61,998 nucleotides of DNA from an uncultured Clostridia bacterium (GCA_934169925.1 CAKPOO010000008.1:1-61998); one strand, 5' to 3'. Counted from the stretch's first letter, positions 37,191-45,700 are shown. Program-made: numbers and translations. The notes: a model not told the origin generated them from the letters alone.

Positions 37191-37364
37191 ATGAAAAAAG
37201 AAAATAAGGTAAAAGAAACAAAAAATAAAGTAGTAAAAAATAAAAAAGATGTAAAAGGTAAATCTAAAGATTTCCTAAAAAGAACTGTTGTATTAGTATT
37301 AATTTTTGGAATGTTAGTATCAACATTTTCATATTTAATTTATGCAATGCAAAGTGTAATGTAA
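37191..37364 (+). CDS. Small lysine-rich single-pass membrane protein, 57 aa
   Basis: The ATG at 37191 follows GGAG by five bases and the frame stops at 37362-37364. The first 36 residues are rich in Lys (15 of them); residues 37-54 form one hydrophobic helix (TVVLVLIFGMLVSTFSY). It resembles the tiny DUF4044-like proteins of Firmicutes in layout only. It lies between glyQS and cdaA with gaps of 9 and 22 bases, so it is in the operon. Confidence 0.65.
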   Translation: MKKENKVKETKNKVVKNKKDVKGKSKDFLKRTVVLVLIFGMLVSTFSYLIYAMQSVM

Positions 37365-37386
37365 CCTTTTTTAGGAGGTGGGGTAT

Positions 37387-38244
37387 TTGTGGCAAAAAAT
37401 TTGGACTTGGTTTATTGAAAAAGTATATGCAATAGTTAGAATACTTGATTTATCAAGTCCATACAGAGTAGTTATAAGTATAATAGATATAGTAATAGTA
37501 TGTAGTTTAATATATTATGTTTATAAACTAATAAAAAAGACTAGAGCAAGTAAAATTTTTAAAGGAATTATATTCCTATGCATTTTATATATAGTAGCAA
37601 AATTACTAAATATGGTAATTTTAAAATTTATTCTAGAAAATTTTGTTACTTATGGTATTTTATTACTCATTGTTATATTTCAACCAGAACTTAGAAATGT
37701 TTTTGAAAAAATAGGAAGAAGTAAGATTGTTGATGTATTTGAACTTGACGATAATATTATTTGGAAACAATCTGTATCAGAAATTGTAAATGCTGTTGAA
37801 ATAATGTCATTAAAGCAAATAGGAGCTTTAATAGTTATAGAAAGAAATACAAAAGTATCAGAAGTATTAAAAGAAGGTGTTAACCTTTCTGCTAAGGTAT
37901 CATCTGAACTATTACAAAATATATTCATACCAAAAACACCTTTACATGATGGTGCAGTAATTATTGAAAATTCACAAATACTTGCTGCAAAATGTGTTTT
38001 ACCACTTGCATCTGAAGTGGCAGTTCCAAAAAGTTTAGGAACAAGGCATAGAGCTGCTGTTGGTATAACTGAAGTATCTGATGCTATAGTTGTAGTTGTT
38101 TCAGAAGAAACTGGTATAATTTCTGTTGCAGAAGCAGGTCAATTAACTCGTGATTTAACAGGGGATACATTAAAAGCACTACTTTTGGAAAAATTAGATA
38201 AATCAAAAAATTCAGAAGCATTAAAAACAATTGTAAAAAAATAA
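37387..38244 (+). CDS. cdaA: Diadenylate cyclase CdaA
   Basis: Makes cyclic di-AMP from ATP, controlling potassium and cell-wall balance. Three N-terminal membrane helices precede the DisA_N domain with DGA (188-190) and RHR (220-222), the catalytic motifs. The TTG at 37387 is eight bases after AGGAGG (37373-37378); a GTG at 37378 overlaps it. In most Firmicutes cdaA is followed by cdaR and glmM; neither is here, so control by CdaR must be absent or encoded elsewhere. Confidence 0.94.
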   Translation: MWQKIWTWFIEKVYAIVRILDLSSPYRVVISIIDIVIVCSLIYYVYKLIKKTRASKIFKGIIFLCILYIVAKLLNMVILKFILENFVTYGILLLIVIFQPELRNVFEKIGRSKIVDVFELDDNIIWKQSVSEIVNAVEIMSLKQIGALIVIERNTKVSEVLKEGVNLSAKVSSELLQNIFIPKTPLHDGAVIIENSQILAAKCVLPLASEVAVPKSLGTRHRAAVGITEVSDAIVVVVSEETGIISVAEAGQLTRDLTGDTLKALLLEKLDKSKNSEALKTIVKK

Positions 38245-38305
38245 CGAAAAATGTTTTATTAGTAATATATAAAAATAGCATTCATATATAATTGTAGGTG
38301 ATAAT

Positions 38306-39220
38306 ATGAATACTATTTTTATATCAGTATATGATAACAAATCAGAAAAGAAAACAAAGTATAATTTGCTTAAATCTAAATTTTATATAAAAAGTGATAT
38401 TTTAAATAATAAAAATTTTTGTAATAACGTTTCTTTAAGTTTTGATGTAAATTTTATAAATGAATTAAAAGATGATTTAAAAAATAAAATGACATTTGCA
38501 ACGACTTATGTTTTAAAATTACAATTATCTTTAATTTTGAAAAAATATCATAACAAGGTATATGTTTTATATTCAAATTATTTTGATTTAGAAAAAAATA
38601 AAGAAATAAAAGAAAAACTAAATGAAATCTTACTATCTTGTAATAAAAATAATATAGATATTGTTGAAATTTTAAATAAAAATGAGATGACAATAAATGA
38701 TGAAAAATATATAACACAGTGGGAAAATAAAAAAGTAAAAAATATTAATAAATTAAAAGTTTTGTTTATTCCACAAGCTTATTCAGTTAATTTAGAAAAT
38801 AAAATGTTTGAATATGTAAAAAAATTTAAGTTTATTGATATCTTAAAAAGTGAATTTTTATCTAAAGAAAATGTTACTAGAATATCTAAAGTTATAAATA
38901 AATGTAACAATGAATATGGAACTGATATTTCATTTGTTACAAATAAAAATTTAGTAGAGTATGATGCTATTTTTTATAACTTTGAAAATGAAGTTGATAT
39001 AACTGAAAAAATATATCAAAAGTTCATATTAAAAAAGAATGTATTAAAACTTGATTATATGAATGTATATAACGATATTTTTAATACACAGATTTTAATG
39101 TATAATAGATACAGATTGGAAATTATAACTTTATTTAATAGATTAGACATTGATGTAAAAGATTTTTCACATAACAAATTAGGTTGTATGTTTAATAAAA
39201 GCTTGACATGTAATGTATAA
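38306..39220 (+). CDS. Hypothetical protein, 304 aa
   Basis: No family recognised. It is soluble, Lys/Asn-rich and has no membrane helix. The first half alternates strands and helices (VYVLYSNYFDL), with a possible alpha/beta fold; the second half begins KLKVLFIPQAYSV. An AGGTGAT site precedes the ATG. It sits between cdaA and greA, 61 and 30 bases away, and is probably transcribed with them. Confidence 0.55.
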   Translation: MNTIFISVYDNKSEKKTKYNLLKSKFYIKSDILNNKNFCNNVSLSFDVNFINELKDDLKNKMTFATTYVLKLQLSLILKKYHNKVYVLYSNYFDLEKNKEIKEKLNEILLSCNKNNIDIVEILNKNEMTINDEKYITQWENKKVKNINKLKVLFIPQAYSVNLENKMFEYVKKFKFIDILKSEFLSKENVTRISKVINKCNNEYGTDISFVTNKNLVEYDAIFYNFENEVDITEKIYQKFILKKNVLKLDYMNVYNDIFNTQILMYNRYRLEIITLFNRLDIDVKDFSHNKLGCMFNKSLTCNV

Positions 39221-39250
39221 TTTTAAATAATATATTAGGAGGATTATGTA

Positions 39251-39733
39251 ATGGAAGAAAGAGATATTATATTAACTCAAGAAGGTTACTCAAAATTAGA
39301 AGAAGAATTAAAATATTTAAAAGGTCAAAAGAAAATGGAAGTTGCAGAAAGATTAAAAGTTGCTAGAGAATTTGGTGATCTTTCTGAAAATTCTGAATAT
39401 GATGATGCAAAAAATGAACAAGCTTTACTAGAAGCAAAAATAAACGAAATTGAAAATACTTTAAGAGTTGCAAAAATTGCTGATGATAGTGAAGAATCTA
39501 TAAAAAAAGTTAGAGTTGGTACACTTGTAAAAGTTCATGACTATGAATATGATGAAGATGTTACATATGGAATTGTTGGTGCTACAGAAGTTAATATGGC
39601 AGAAAACAAAATTTCAAATGAATCTCCAGTAGGAAAAGCTTTAATCGGTAGAAAGAAAAACGAAGAATTTGAAGTTGAAACTCCAGGTGGAATAGTAAAA
39701 TATAAAGTACTTGAAATAGAAAGATTAGTATAA
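39251..39733 (+). CDS. greA: Transcription elongation factor GreA
   Basis: GreA rescues backtracked RNA polymerase by stimulating transcript cleavage. The N-terminal coiled coil carries the acidic tip EFGDLSENSEYDDAKNEQ (about residues 40-57, with the two tip acids), and the C-terminal FKBP-like domain ends VKYKVLEIERL. 160 residues is standard. AGGAGG upstream. It precedes lysS, the usual greA-lysS order of Firmicutes. Confidence 0.95.
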   Translation: MEERDIILTQEGYSKLEEELKYLKGQKKMEVAERLKVAREFGDLSENSEYDDAKNEQALLEAKINEIENTLRVAKIADDSEESIKKVRVGTLVKVHDYEYDEDVTYGIVGATEVNMAENKISNESPVGKALIGRKKNEEFEVETPGGIVKYKVLEIERLV

Positions 39734-39749
39734 TTTAGGAGGAAAAAAA

Positions 39750-41264
39750 GTGCAACAAAAGAATGAAAAAATGGATCTTATTAAGGTAAGAGAAGAAAAA
39801 GAAGCTAAGCTAAAAGAATTAGGTATAAATACACGTCCTGAAAGATTTGAAACAACACATTCTATAAAAGAAGCAATGACTTTGCCAGAAGGAACTACTG
39901 ATGTTTGTATTGCAGGAAGAGTAATGTCAAAAAGAAAAATGGGTAAAATTTCATTTTTAGATTTAAGAGATGTTGAAGGTAGAATACAACTTTGCTTAAA
40001 AAGGGACGAGCTTGGAGAAGAAAAATATAAATTAGTACATGAAACTTTAGATGTTGGTGACTTTATGGGAGTTAAAGGAGAAATCTTTAAAACTCAAACT
40101 GGTGAACAAACAATTAGAGTAAAAGAATGTACTTTCTTAGGAAAATCTTTAAGACCTCTTCCAGAGAAATTTCATGGTGTAACAAACAAAGAAATTTTAT
40201 ATAGGGAAAGACATTTAGATTTAATTATGAATGACGAAACTAAAAAGAGATTCTTACTTAGATCTAAATTTATAAAATTAATGAGAGAATTCTTAGATTC
40301 AAAAGGATTTATTGAAGTTGAAACACCTATATTACAAAATACAGCATCAGGTGCTACAGCAAGACCATTTATAACACACCACAATACATATGATGCAGAT
40401 GTATTTTTAAGAATTTCACCAGAGCTTACTTTAAAAAAATTAATAATTGGTGGATTTACAAATGTATATGAAATTGCAAGAGATTTTAGAAATGAAGGTA
40501 TAAGTGTAAACCATTTACAAGACTTTACTATGATAGAAGGTTATAGTGCATATTATAATTATGAAGATAATATGAAATTAATGAAAGAAATGGTTACATA
40601 TATTATATCTAAGTTATTTGATGGAAATCTAAAAGTACAAATTGGAGATACAACAATTGATTTTGGATGTGAGTGGGATGTTGTTTCATTTAGAGATTTA
40701 GTATTAAAAGATTGTGGTATAGATATTGATAAATATCCTACTGCAAAAGAATTACTTGATGAAATAAAAAGAAATAAAATTGAACTTGATGAAGAAAATA
40801 TTGAAAATTTAGGTAGAGGTAACTTAATTGATACTTTATACAAAAAAGTAAGTAGACCAAATATTATAAAACCTACATTTTTAATAAAACACCCTATTGA
40901 CTTGTCTCCACTTGCAAGAGCTAATGATGAAAATAAAGATATAACTGATAGATTCCAATTAATTGTAAATGGACAAGAAATAATAAATGGATATTCAGAA
41001 CTTGTTGATGCAAGAGAACAAAAAGAAAGATTTATTGAACAAGCAAGATTAAAAGAAAATGGCGATGAAGAAGCTATGAGTATTGATAATGAATATATTA
41101 AAGCCATGGAATTTGGTATGCCACCAATTTCAGGTTGGGGAATGGGAATTGATAGATTTTTACAATTCTTAACAAATAGCTATAATATTAGAGATGTTGT
41201 GTTATATCCATTACTTAAGAAAAGAGAAAATGTAGATATAGATGATGATGAAGTTGAAGAATAA
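39750..41264 (+). CDS. lysS: Lysyl-tRNA synthetase, class II
   Basis: Charges tRNA-Lys. An N-terminal OB anticodon-binding domain (AGRVMSKRKMGKISFLDLRD) is followed by class II motif 2 (FRNEGISVNHLQDFTMIE) and motif 3 (GWGMGIDRFLQF, near residue 461). At 504 residues it is full length. The start is GTG at 39750, seven bases after AGGAGG (39737-39742). It ends the pnp operon, before the terminator at 41276-41307. Confidence 0.95.
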   Translation: MQQKNEKMDLIKVREEKEAKLKELGINTRPERFETTHSIKEAMTLPEGTTDVCIAGRVMSKRKMGKISFLDLRDVEGRIQLCLKRDELGEEKYKLVHETLDVGDFMGVKGEIFKTQTGEQTIRVKECTFLGKSLRPLPEKFHGVTNKEILYRERHLDLIMNDETKKRFLLRSKFIKLMREFLDSKGFIEVETPILQNTASGATARPFITHHNTYDADVFLRISPELTLKKLIIGGFTNVYEIARDFRNEGISVNHLQDFTMIEGYSAYYNYEDNMKLMKEMVTYIISKLFDGNLKVQIGDTTIDFGCEWDVVSFRDLVLKDCGIDIDKYPTAKELLDEIKRNKIELDEENIENLGRGNLIDTLYKKVSRPNIIKPTFLIKHPIDLSPLARANDENKDITDRFQLIVNGQEIINGYSELVDAREQKERFIEQARLKENGDEEAMSIDNEYIKAMEFGMPPISGWGMGIDRFLQFLTNSYNIRDVVLYPLLKKRENVDIDDDEVEE

Positions 41265-41275
41265 TAGAGTGATTT

Positions 41276-41307
41276 AAAAGAGATAATTGTAATATTATCT
41301 CTTTTTT
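41276..41307 (+). terminator. Rho-independent terminator after lysS
   Basis: AAAAGAGATAAT (41277-41288) pairs with ATTATCTCTTTT (41294-41305), then T. Confidence 0.85.
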
Positions 41308-41316
41308 GATGCTTAT

Positions 41317-41345
41317 TTGACATAATTTATTGAAAATGATATAAT
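41317..41345 (+). promoter_or_regulatory. Promoter of ankyrin-like gene 1
   Basis: Consensus -35 TTGACA (41317-41322), 17 bp, consensus -10 TATAAT (41340-41345). Confidence 0.85.
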
Positions 41346-41400
41346 AAAATTGTTATTTATTATATGTTAAAAGATTAATATTTTTTAGGAGGTTATTTTT

Positions 41401-41796
41401 ATGAAAACAGAATATAAATTAAAAGAGGCAGCTTATGTTGGCAATAACAAACTAATTAAGAAGATAAAAAGTAAAAACAAAAATATTGATTTATCATTTG
41501 ATCATAATTATTTATTAAGGATGGCAGTAGTAAAAAATAATTTTGATCTTGTTTGTTATCTTTTACACTCAGGTGATATATCAGATATTAAAACTTATGA
41601 TAATTTTTGTTTAAAAAAAGCAACTGTAGAAGGATATTTTCAGATACTTGACGTGTTATTAAGCAAAAATAAAGAAACATTTTTTTCAAATGAAGAATTT
41701 CATGAATTGTTAGAAATGTGCAATGATGAGGAAACAAGAAGAATTTTAAATATAAAATTTGGTGAAAATTTTGCAAGATGTTTTTTAACAAAATAA
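41401..41796 (+). CDS. Small ankyrin-repeat-like protein 1, 131 aa
   Basis: Helical protein with ankyrin-type spacing: EAAYVGNNKLIKKI, then LLRMAVVKNNFDLVCYLLHSG, then LKKATVEGYFQILDVLLS, each about 33-35 residues apart. The middle unit fits the ankyrin consensus well; the others are divergent. It is about half identical to the next gene (41937-42341), its tandem paralogue. AGGAGG precedes the ATG. It has its own consensus promoter. Role unknown; ankyrin repeats usually mean protein binding. Confidence 0.65.
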   Translation: MKTEYKLKEAAYVGNNKLIKKIKSKNKNIDLSFDHNYLLRMAVVKNNFDLVCYLLHSGDISDIKTYDNFCLKKATVEGYFQILDVLLSKNKETFFSNEEFHELLEMCNDEETRRILNIKFGENFARCFLTK

Positions 41797-41810
41797 AATA
41801 TTGAAAGTTA

Positions 41811-41848
41811 AACAAAAAGAAGGTAATTATACATTATCTTTTTTTTGC
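41811..41848 (+). terminator. Probable terminator
   Basis: An imperfect stem (AAGAAGGTAAT with ATTATCTTTTTT, two G-U pairs) is followed by eight T. Confidence 0.5.
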
Positions 41849-41853
41849 TTTAA

Positions 41854-41882
41854 TTGACATAATTATAATAAAATGATATAAT
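41854..41882 (+). promoter_or_regulatory. Promoter of ankyrin-like gene 2
   Basis: Consensus -35 TTGACA (41854-41859), 17 bp, consensus -10 TATAAT (41877-41882). The surrounding bases resemble the promoter at 41317. Confidence 0.85.
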
Positions 41883-41936
41883 GTGTGTGTTATTAATTTT
41901 AAATTAAAATAAATATTTTAAGGAGGTTGTACTTTT

Positions 41937-42341
41937 ATGAAATTAAAGTATAAGTTAAAAGAAGCGGCAAATGTAGGGAATACAAAACTTATTGCAAAGT
42001 TAAAAAAAGATTATCCGAAAATCGATTTATCTTTCGATAAGAATTATCTTTTAAGAACTGCCGTTGCAAAGAATAATAGTAACCTTGTTTGTTATCTTTT
42101 ACAGTCAGAAGATATAAAAGGTATATCTGATTTTGATAATTTCTGCTTAAAAAAAGCAGCAAAAGAGGGATATTGTACGATTCTTACATCACTTTTTTCT
42201 AGTAAAAAAACAATTCAGTTTAAAAATGGTGATACAGATTTATTGATTTCACTTTGCAAGGATTATCAAACAGAAACAACATTAAGATCATGCCTTGATG
42301 ATAAGATAAGAGATTTATTTATCACAGTTGAAGTATTATAA
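41937..42341 (+). CDS. Small ankyrin-repeat-like protein 2, 134 aa
   Basis: Tandem paralogue of 41401-41796, with the same layout: YKLKEAANVGNTKLI, DLSFDKNYLLRTAVAKNN, LVCYLLQS and FDNFCLKKAAKEGY. The last 35 residues differ most. Promoter, leader and gene were all duplicated as a unit of about 537 bp. A strong terminator follows. Function unknown. Confidence 0.65.
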   Translation: MKLKYKLKEAANVGNTKLIAKLKKDYPKIDLSFDKNYLLRTAVAKNNSNLVCYLLQSEDIKGISDFDNFCLKKAAKEGYCTILTSLFSSKKTIQFKNGDTDLLISLCKDYQTETTLRSCLDDKIRDLFITVEVL

Positions 42342-42396
42342 AAAAAGAATAAATAAAAAGGAAATAAAAAAGAAATTAAAAAATAAAATTAATACT

Positions 42397-42443
42397 AAAA
42401 AGAGCCCAATTGTTAAAAGTTTAACAAATTGGGTTCTTTTTTT
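42397..42443. terminator. Bidirectional terminator
   Basis: AGCCCAATTGTTAAA pairs with TTTAACAAATTGGGTTCT (one bulge, one G-U), with an A-run on the left and a T-run on the right. It separates the converging genes at 41937 and 42442. Confidence 0.8.
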
Positions 42444-42909
42444 ATTTTAAATATGCAATAGTAACACCAATACTACCTTCAGTGTTATCAGCTAAGCTAT
42501 ATTTTTCAACATAAGGGCTATTTTTTAGATATTCATGTACAGCTTCACGTAAAATTCCACCATGTCTACCATGGATTATTCTTATTCTTTTAGAATGATT
42601 TTTTAAAGCTTTAAATATAAAATTATCTAAATTTTCGATAGCTTCGATTTCATTTTGATGTCTAAGCATTATTTCCGGTTCAAAATTTTTATCTGTATCT
42701 ATAGTGTATCTTAAGCTTATTTTAGGTTTTGTTTTATCATTTAACTTATAGATTGTTTTTTTATCATCTACTATATCAACTAATTTTTTATTTATTTGAA
42801 TTATAGTAGAAGTATCAAGTAATTTTATCTTATATGCAGTTTTTGTTTCATTTATAATCTTTCCAACAAATCCATTAGATTTTAATTTAACATAATTATT
42901 ATTTTCCAA
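42442..42909 (-). CDS. Stand-alone Smr-domain protein (MutS2 tail-like)
   Basis: The C-terminal 80 residues are an Smr domain: RIRIIHGRHGGILREAVHEY matches the IIHGxGxGxLRxAVxxxL motif, with a final GSIGVTIAYL strand. The N-terminal 65 residues (SNGFVGKIINET...) look like the KOW-type piece that precedes Smr in MutS2. So the 155-residue protein corresponds to the MutS2 tail without the MutS ATPase, coiled coil or clamp. Smr domains cut or bind nucleic acid, often on stalled ribosomes. It may be a natural short form or a remnant. Confidence 0.72.
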   Translation of the reverse strand: MENNNYVKLKSNGFVGKIINETKTAYKIKLLDTSTIIQINKKLVDIVDDKKTIYKLNDKTKPKISLRYTIDTDKNFEPEIMLRHQNEIEAIENLDNFIFKALKNHSKRIRIIHGRHGGILREAVHEYLKNSPYVEKYSLADNTEGSIGVTIAYLK

Positions 42910-43014
42910 TTATATCACCAAACAAATTTTATCACAAAAATTATGTTTTAACAATATTTTTATATTATGAAATGATATATTTAGCGAAATATTACATAAT
43001 TTGTTTTTTTATTG

Positions 43015-43043
43015 TTGACAAAATATCAAAATTATTATATAAT
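43015..43043 (+). promoter_or_regulatory. Promoter of rpmF
   Basis: Consensus -35 TTGACA (43015-43020), 17 bp, consensus -10 TATAAT (43038-43043). Confidence 0.85.
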
Positions 43044-43105
43044 TATCGAGTAACAATTAAACTGTAATTATATATTTGATATATAATCTTTAAGGAGGGA
43101 ATATA

Positions 43106-43306
43106 ATGGCACAACCAAAAAGAAGATGGTCAAAAGAAAGAACTCATTTAAGACGTTCTACTTGGAAATTAGAAGAAACTAACTTATCTACATGTCCTAA
43201 TTGTGGTGAACCTGTAATGTCACATAAAGCATGCCCATCATGCGGATACTACAATAAAAGACAAGCTGTAGAAATAAAAGTTAAAGAAGATAAAAAAGAA
43301 GACTAA
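43106..43306 (+). CDS. rpmF: Ribosomal protein L32
   Basis: Large-subunit protein of 66 residues with the conserved start AQPKRRWSKERTHLRRSTWK and a zinc ribbon (CPNCG ... CPSCG), the zinc-bearing form of L32. AAGGAGG precedes the ATG. In many bacteria it follows the DUF177/YceD gene; here it has its own consensus promoter and terminator and no YceD partner. Confidence 0.96.
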   Translation: MAQPKRRWSKERTHLRRSTWKLEETNLSTCPNCGEPVMSHKACPSCGYYNKRQAVEIKVKEDKKED

Positions 43307-43317
43307 TTGTTTTTTTA

Positions 43318-43341
43318 CTCCACTTATGTGGAGCTTTTTTT
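43318..43341 (+). terminator. Rho-independent terminator after rpmF
   Basis: CTCCAC (43318-43323), loop TTAT, GTGGAG (43328-43333), then C and a T-run. Confidence 0.8.
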
Positions 43342-43355
43342 ATATATTTTAGGAT

Positions 43356-44786
43356 GTGGTTACAATTAAGAAAATTTTAATATATGATGTAAAAAAAGAT
43401 TCTATAGCAGAAGAAATAGGATTAAAAAAAGGTGATTATTTAATCAGTATAAATGATCAAGAAATATTTGATGTTTTAGATTATAAATTTTTAGTTGATG
43501 ATGAATATGTAGAAGTAGAGATTGAACATGAAGATGGAGAAGTAGAAATTTACGAAATAGAAAAAGAATGTTCTGAAGATTTAGGAATTGTTTTTGAACA
43601 TGAACTTATAGATAAGCCTAAAAATTGTCATAATAAATGTATATTTTGTTTTATGGAACAATTACCTGATAATGTAAGGGATACGCTTATTTTTAAAGAT
43701 GATGATTATAGACTATCATTTTTTACAGGAAATTATATTACATTAACAAATCTTAAAGATTTTGATATAGATAGGATTATACGATATAGATTATCTCCAA
43801 TTAATATATCTATACATGCAACTGATGAAAAAGTAAGATGTATGATGCTAAATAATAGATTTGCAGGAAAAGTACTTGGATATCTTGATAGATTTCATGA
43901 AGCTGGTATTAATATAAACACTCAAATTGTTCTTTGTAAAGGAATAAATGATGGAAAAATATTAGATAAAACAATTCATGATTTATCTAAATATTTACCA
44001 ACACTTCAAAGTATTTGTATTGTTCCAGTTGGTATAACTAAAAATAGAGATGGACTATATCCGTTAAAACCATTGGATGCTAGGGATTGTAAACAAACAG
44101 TAGAAATTGTAACAAAATATCAAAATGAATTTAAGAAAAAGTATGGAGTACCTGTTGTATATCTTGCAGATGAATTTTATTTAAAATCTAAAATGCCATT
44201 TCCAGATACAAAAGATTATTTAAATTTTGGACAAATTGAAGATGGAATAGGAATGATACCATCTTTTAATCTTGATTTTTATAAAGAACTTAAAAGACAA
44301 AAAAATAGATCAAGTAACCATAAAGAAGAATTTGAAATAAAAAGAAAAGTTACATTAATAACAGGTATGATAACAGAAGATTTTATTAAGGAAAAAGCAA
44401 ATGAAATAAAAAATCTATATAAAAATATCGATATAAATGTAATAGCGATAAAAAACGATTATTTTGGTAATCAAATAACTGTAACAGGTCTTGTAACAGG
44501 AAGAGATATTATAAATCAAGTAAATAGCCTTAAAGCTAAAAATTATGATTTTGGTGATTATATAATAATACCAGAAGTTATGTTAAAAGATGATGAGGAC
44601 ATATTTTTAGATGATACATATCTTGTTACGGTTGCAGATGAAATAGGAATGAAAATAGTTGTTTCAGATGGTAGTGCAAAAGGCTTTATAAGAGCTATTG
44701 TATATCCACATATACCAAATAAAAAGATATATAAATTTAAAAAGAGTGTAATGCGTCAAAGTTATGAAAATAGTATTAATCATTAA
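43356..44786 (+). CDS. PDZ, radical SAM and DUF512 protein
   Basis: A PDZ-like domain (ILIYDVKKDSIAEEIGLKKGDYLISIND) precedes a cysteine triad C91-x3-C95-x2-C98 in CHNKCIFCFMEQLP, which marks a radical SAM enzyme of the DUF512 family, and the C-terminal DUF512 region. It should bind a 4Fe-4S cluster and SAM; the substrate is unknown. 476 residues is the usual size. The start is uncertain: the GTG at 43356 is only a base after the AGGA at 43351-43354, so a rare downstream start (ATT at 43365, ten bases from AGGA) is possible. Confidence 0.82.
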   Translation: MVTIKKILIYDVKKDSIAEEIGLKKGDYLISINDQEIFDVLDYKFLVDDEYVEVEIEHEDGEVEIYEIEKECSEDLGIVFEHELIDKPKNCHNKCIFCFMEQLPDNVRDTLIFKDDDYRLSFFTGNYITLTNLKDFDIDRIIRYRLSPINISIHATDEKVRCMMLNNRFAGKVLGYLDRFHEAGININTQIVLCKGINDGKILDKTIHDLSKYLPTLQSICIVPVGITKNRDGLYPLKPLDARDCKQTVEIVTKYQNEFKKKYGVPVVYLADEFYLKSKMPFPDTKDYLNFGQIEDGIGMIPSFNLDFYKELKRQKNRSSNHKEEFEIKRKVTLITGMITEDFIKEKANEIKNLYKNIDINVIAIKNDYFGNQITVTGLVTGRDIINQVNSLKAKNYDFGDYIIIPEVMLKDDEDIFLDDTYLVTVADEIGMKIVVSDGSAKGFIRAIVYPHIPNKKIYKFKKSVMRQSYENSINH

Positions 44787-44804
44787 TAATATAATATAAG
44801 AATA

Positions 44805-44838
44805 AAGTAAAGAGCTGACTTTAGTCAGCTCTTTACTT
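44805..44838. terminator. Bidirectional terminator overlapping a stop codon
   Basis: A near-perfect 16-bp inverted repeat (44805-44820 with 44823-44838) with a two-base centre. It contains the stop codon of the minus-strand gene at 44825 and can end both converging genes. Confidence 0.7.
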
Positions 44839-45544
44839 GTATAGATTTTAGACCAAGTTTTGCTCTAACAAGATCTAGTTTCTTACCCCGACAACCTATG
44901 AAAAAACCAGCAATAGATTGCTGCATGTGAATCTCTAAATCGCGTGATTCATCATCAAACTCATCAATTTTTTCCTTATCAAACACACAAACACTTAAAC
45001 CTTTATTATTCTTGTTAAAATAATATGTATAGAACTTGTTTCCGTCAAGGTAATAAGAAGGATAAAAGTTAATATCCGTTAATACAGTATATACTTTTTC
45101 ATTGTTATATACCTTTTCTTCTAAAATGTCTGTTGCCATTGCATCAGATATTTTTCTGTAGTACCCGTATGCTGCATCAAGCATCCTATCAGATGGAAAC
45201 TTGCAAACTACCTCTTTTTCTTCATAAGTAAATTTATCATTTTCAAGATAGTAAGCAGGAAGATTTAACTCTTCAAGTTCAATTACATTTGGATCATATA
45301 TTGAAAGAACAAGTGGAGAAACCTCTTCACAATAAAAGTTTAATTTTACTGCTCTAAACATATAATCCATTAATTCTGAGCGGCTTTGAAATTTTACTCT
45401 TGGAGTAAAATCAAGCTTTTCCGCAGTGCCATATTCTACTTTATACAGTACATATGGAGCATCTTTGCTTTCATGTGCCCAAAATTTAAAGTTGTTTAAA
45501 TGTGTTTTGTTGTTTGACCGGTAAAAAATTTTGGGAATTTCCAT
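44825..45544 (-). CDS. Hypothetical protein, 239 aa, with a KH-like C-terminus
   Basis: No family recognised for the first 190 residues. The last 45 (IAGFFIGCRGKKLDLVRAKLGLKSIQV, shown here as IAGFFIG and CRGKK with flanks) have the shape of a KH motif: a helix, a GxxG-like IGCRGKK turn, a second helix and a strand. That would suggest RNA binding but is a pattern guess. GGAGG precedes the ATG. It has its own promoter at 45604-45632 and shares the terminator at 44805-44838. Confidence 0.55.
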   Translation of the reverse strand: MEIPKIFYRSNNKTHLNNFKFWAHESKDAPYVLYKVEYGTAEKLDFTPRVKFQSRSELMDYMFRAVKLNFYCEEVSPLVLSIYDPNVIELEELNLPAYYLENDKFTYEEKEVVCKFPSDRMLDAAYGYYRKISDAMATDILEEKVYNNEKVYTVLTDINFYPSYYLDGNKFYTYYFNKNNKGLSVCVFDKEKIDEFDDESRDLEIHMQQSIAGFFIGCRGKKLDLVRAKLGLKSIQVKS

Positions 45545-45603
45545 AGTTGTTTACCTCCTTACAATATTAATTATTTTAAGGTTTATCATTATGTCAATCT
45601 TAA

Positions 45604-45632
45604 TTATAGCATACTTTACATAATTTGTCAAA
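45604..45632 (-). promoter_or_regulatory. Promoter of the 44825 gene
   Basis: On the minus strand: -35 TTGACA (45632-45627), 17 bp, -10 TATAAT (45609-45604), both consensus. Confidence 0.85.
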
Positions 45633-45653
45633 TAAAAATTAAGTTTAAACGGT

Positions 45654-45682
45654 TGTTATGAATTAAGAAATATGGTAAAATA
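45654..45682 (+). promoter_or_regulatory. Promoter of the RluA-type synthase and prfB
   Basis: -35 TTGTTA (45654-45659), 17 bp, -10 TAAAAT (45677-45682). Confidence 0.55.
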
Positions 45683-45700
45683 TGGATTATAGGTGATTTT

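Noticed and set aside
40559..41107. Minus-strand open frame of 182 aa inside lysS
   Set aside because: Shadow of lysS; hydrophobic Ser/Phe/Leu-rich text typical of reversed coding DNA.
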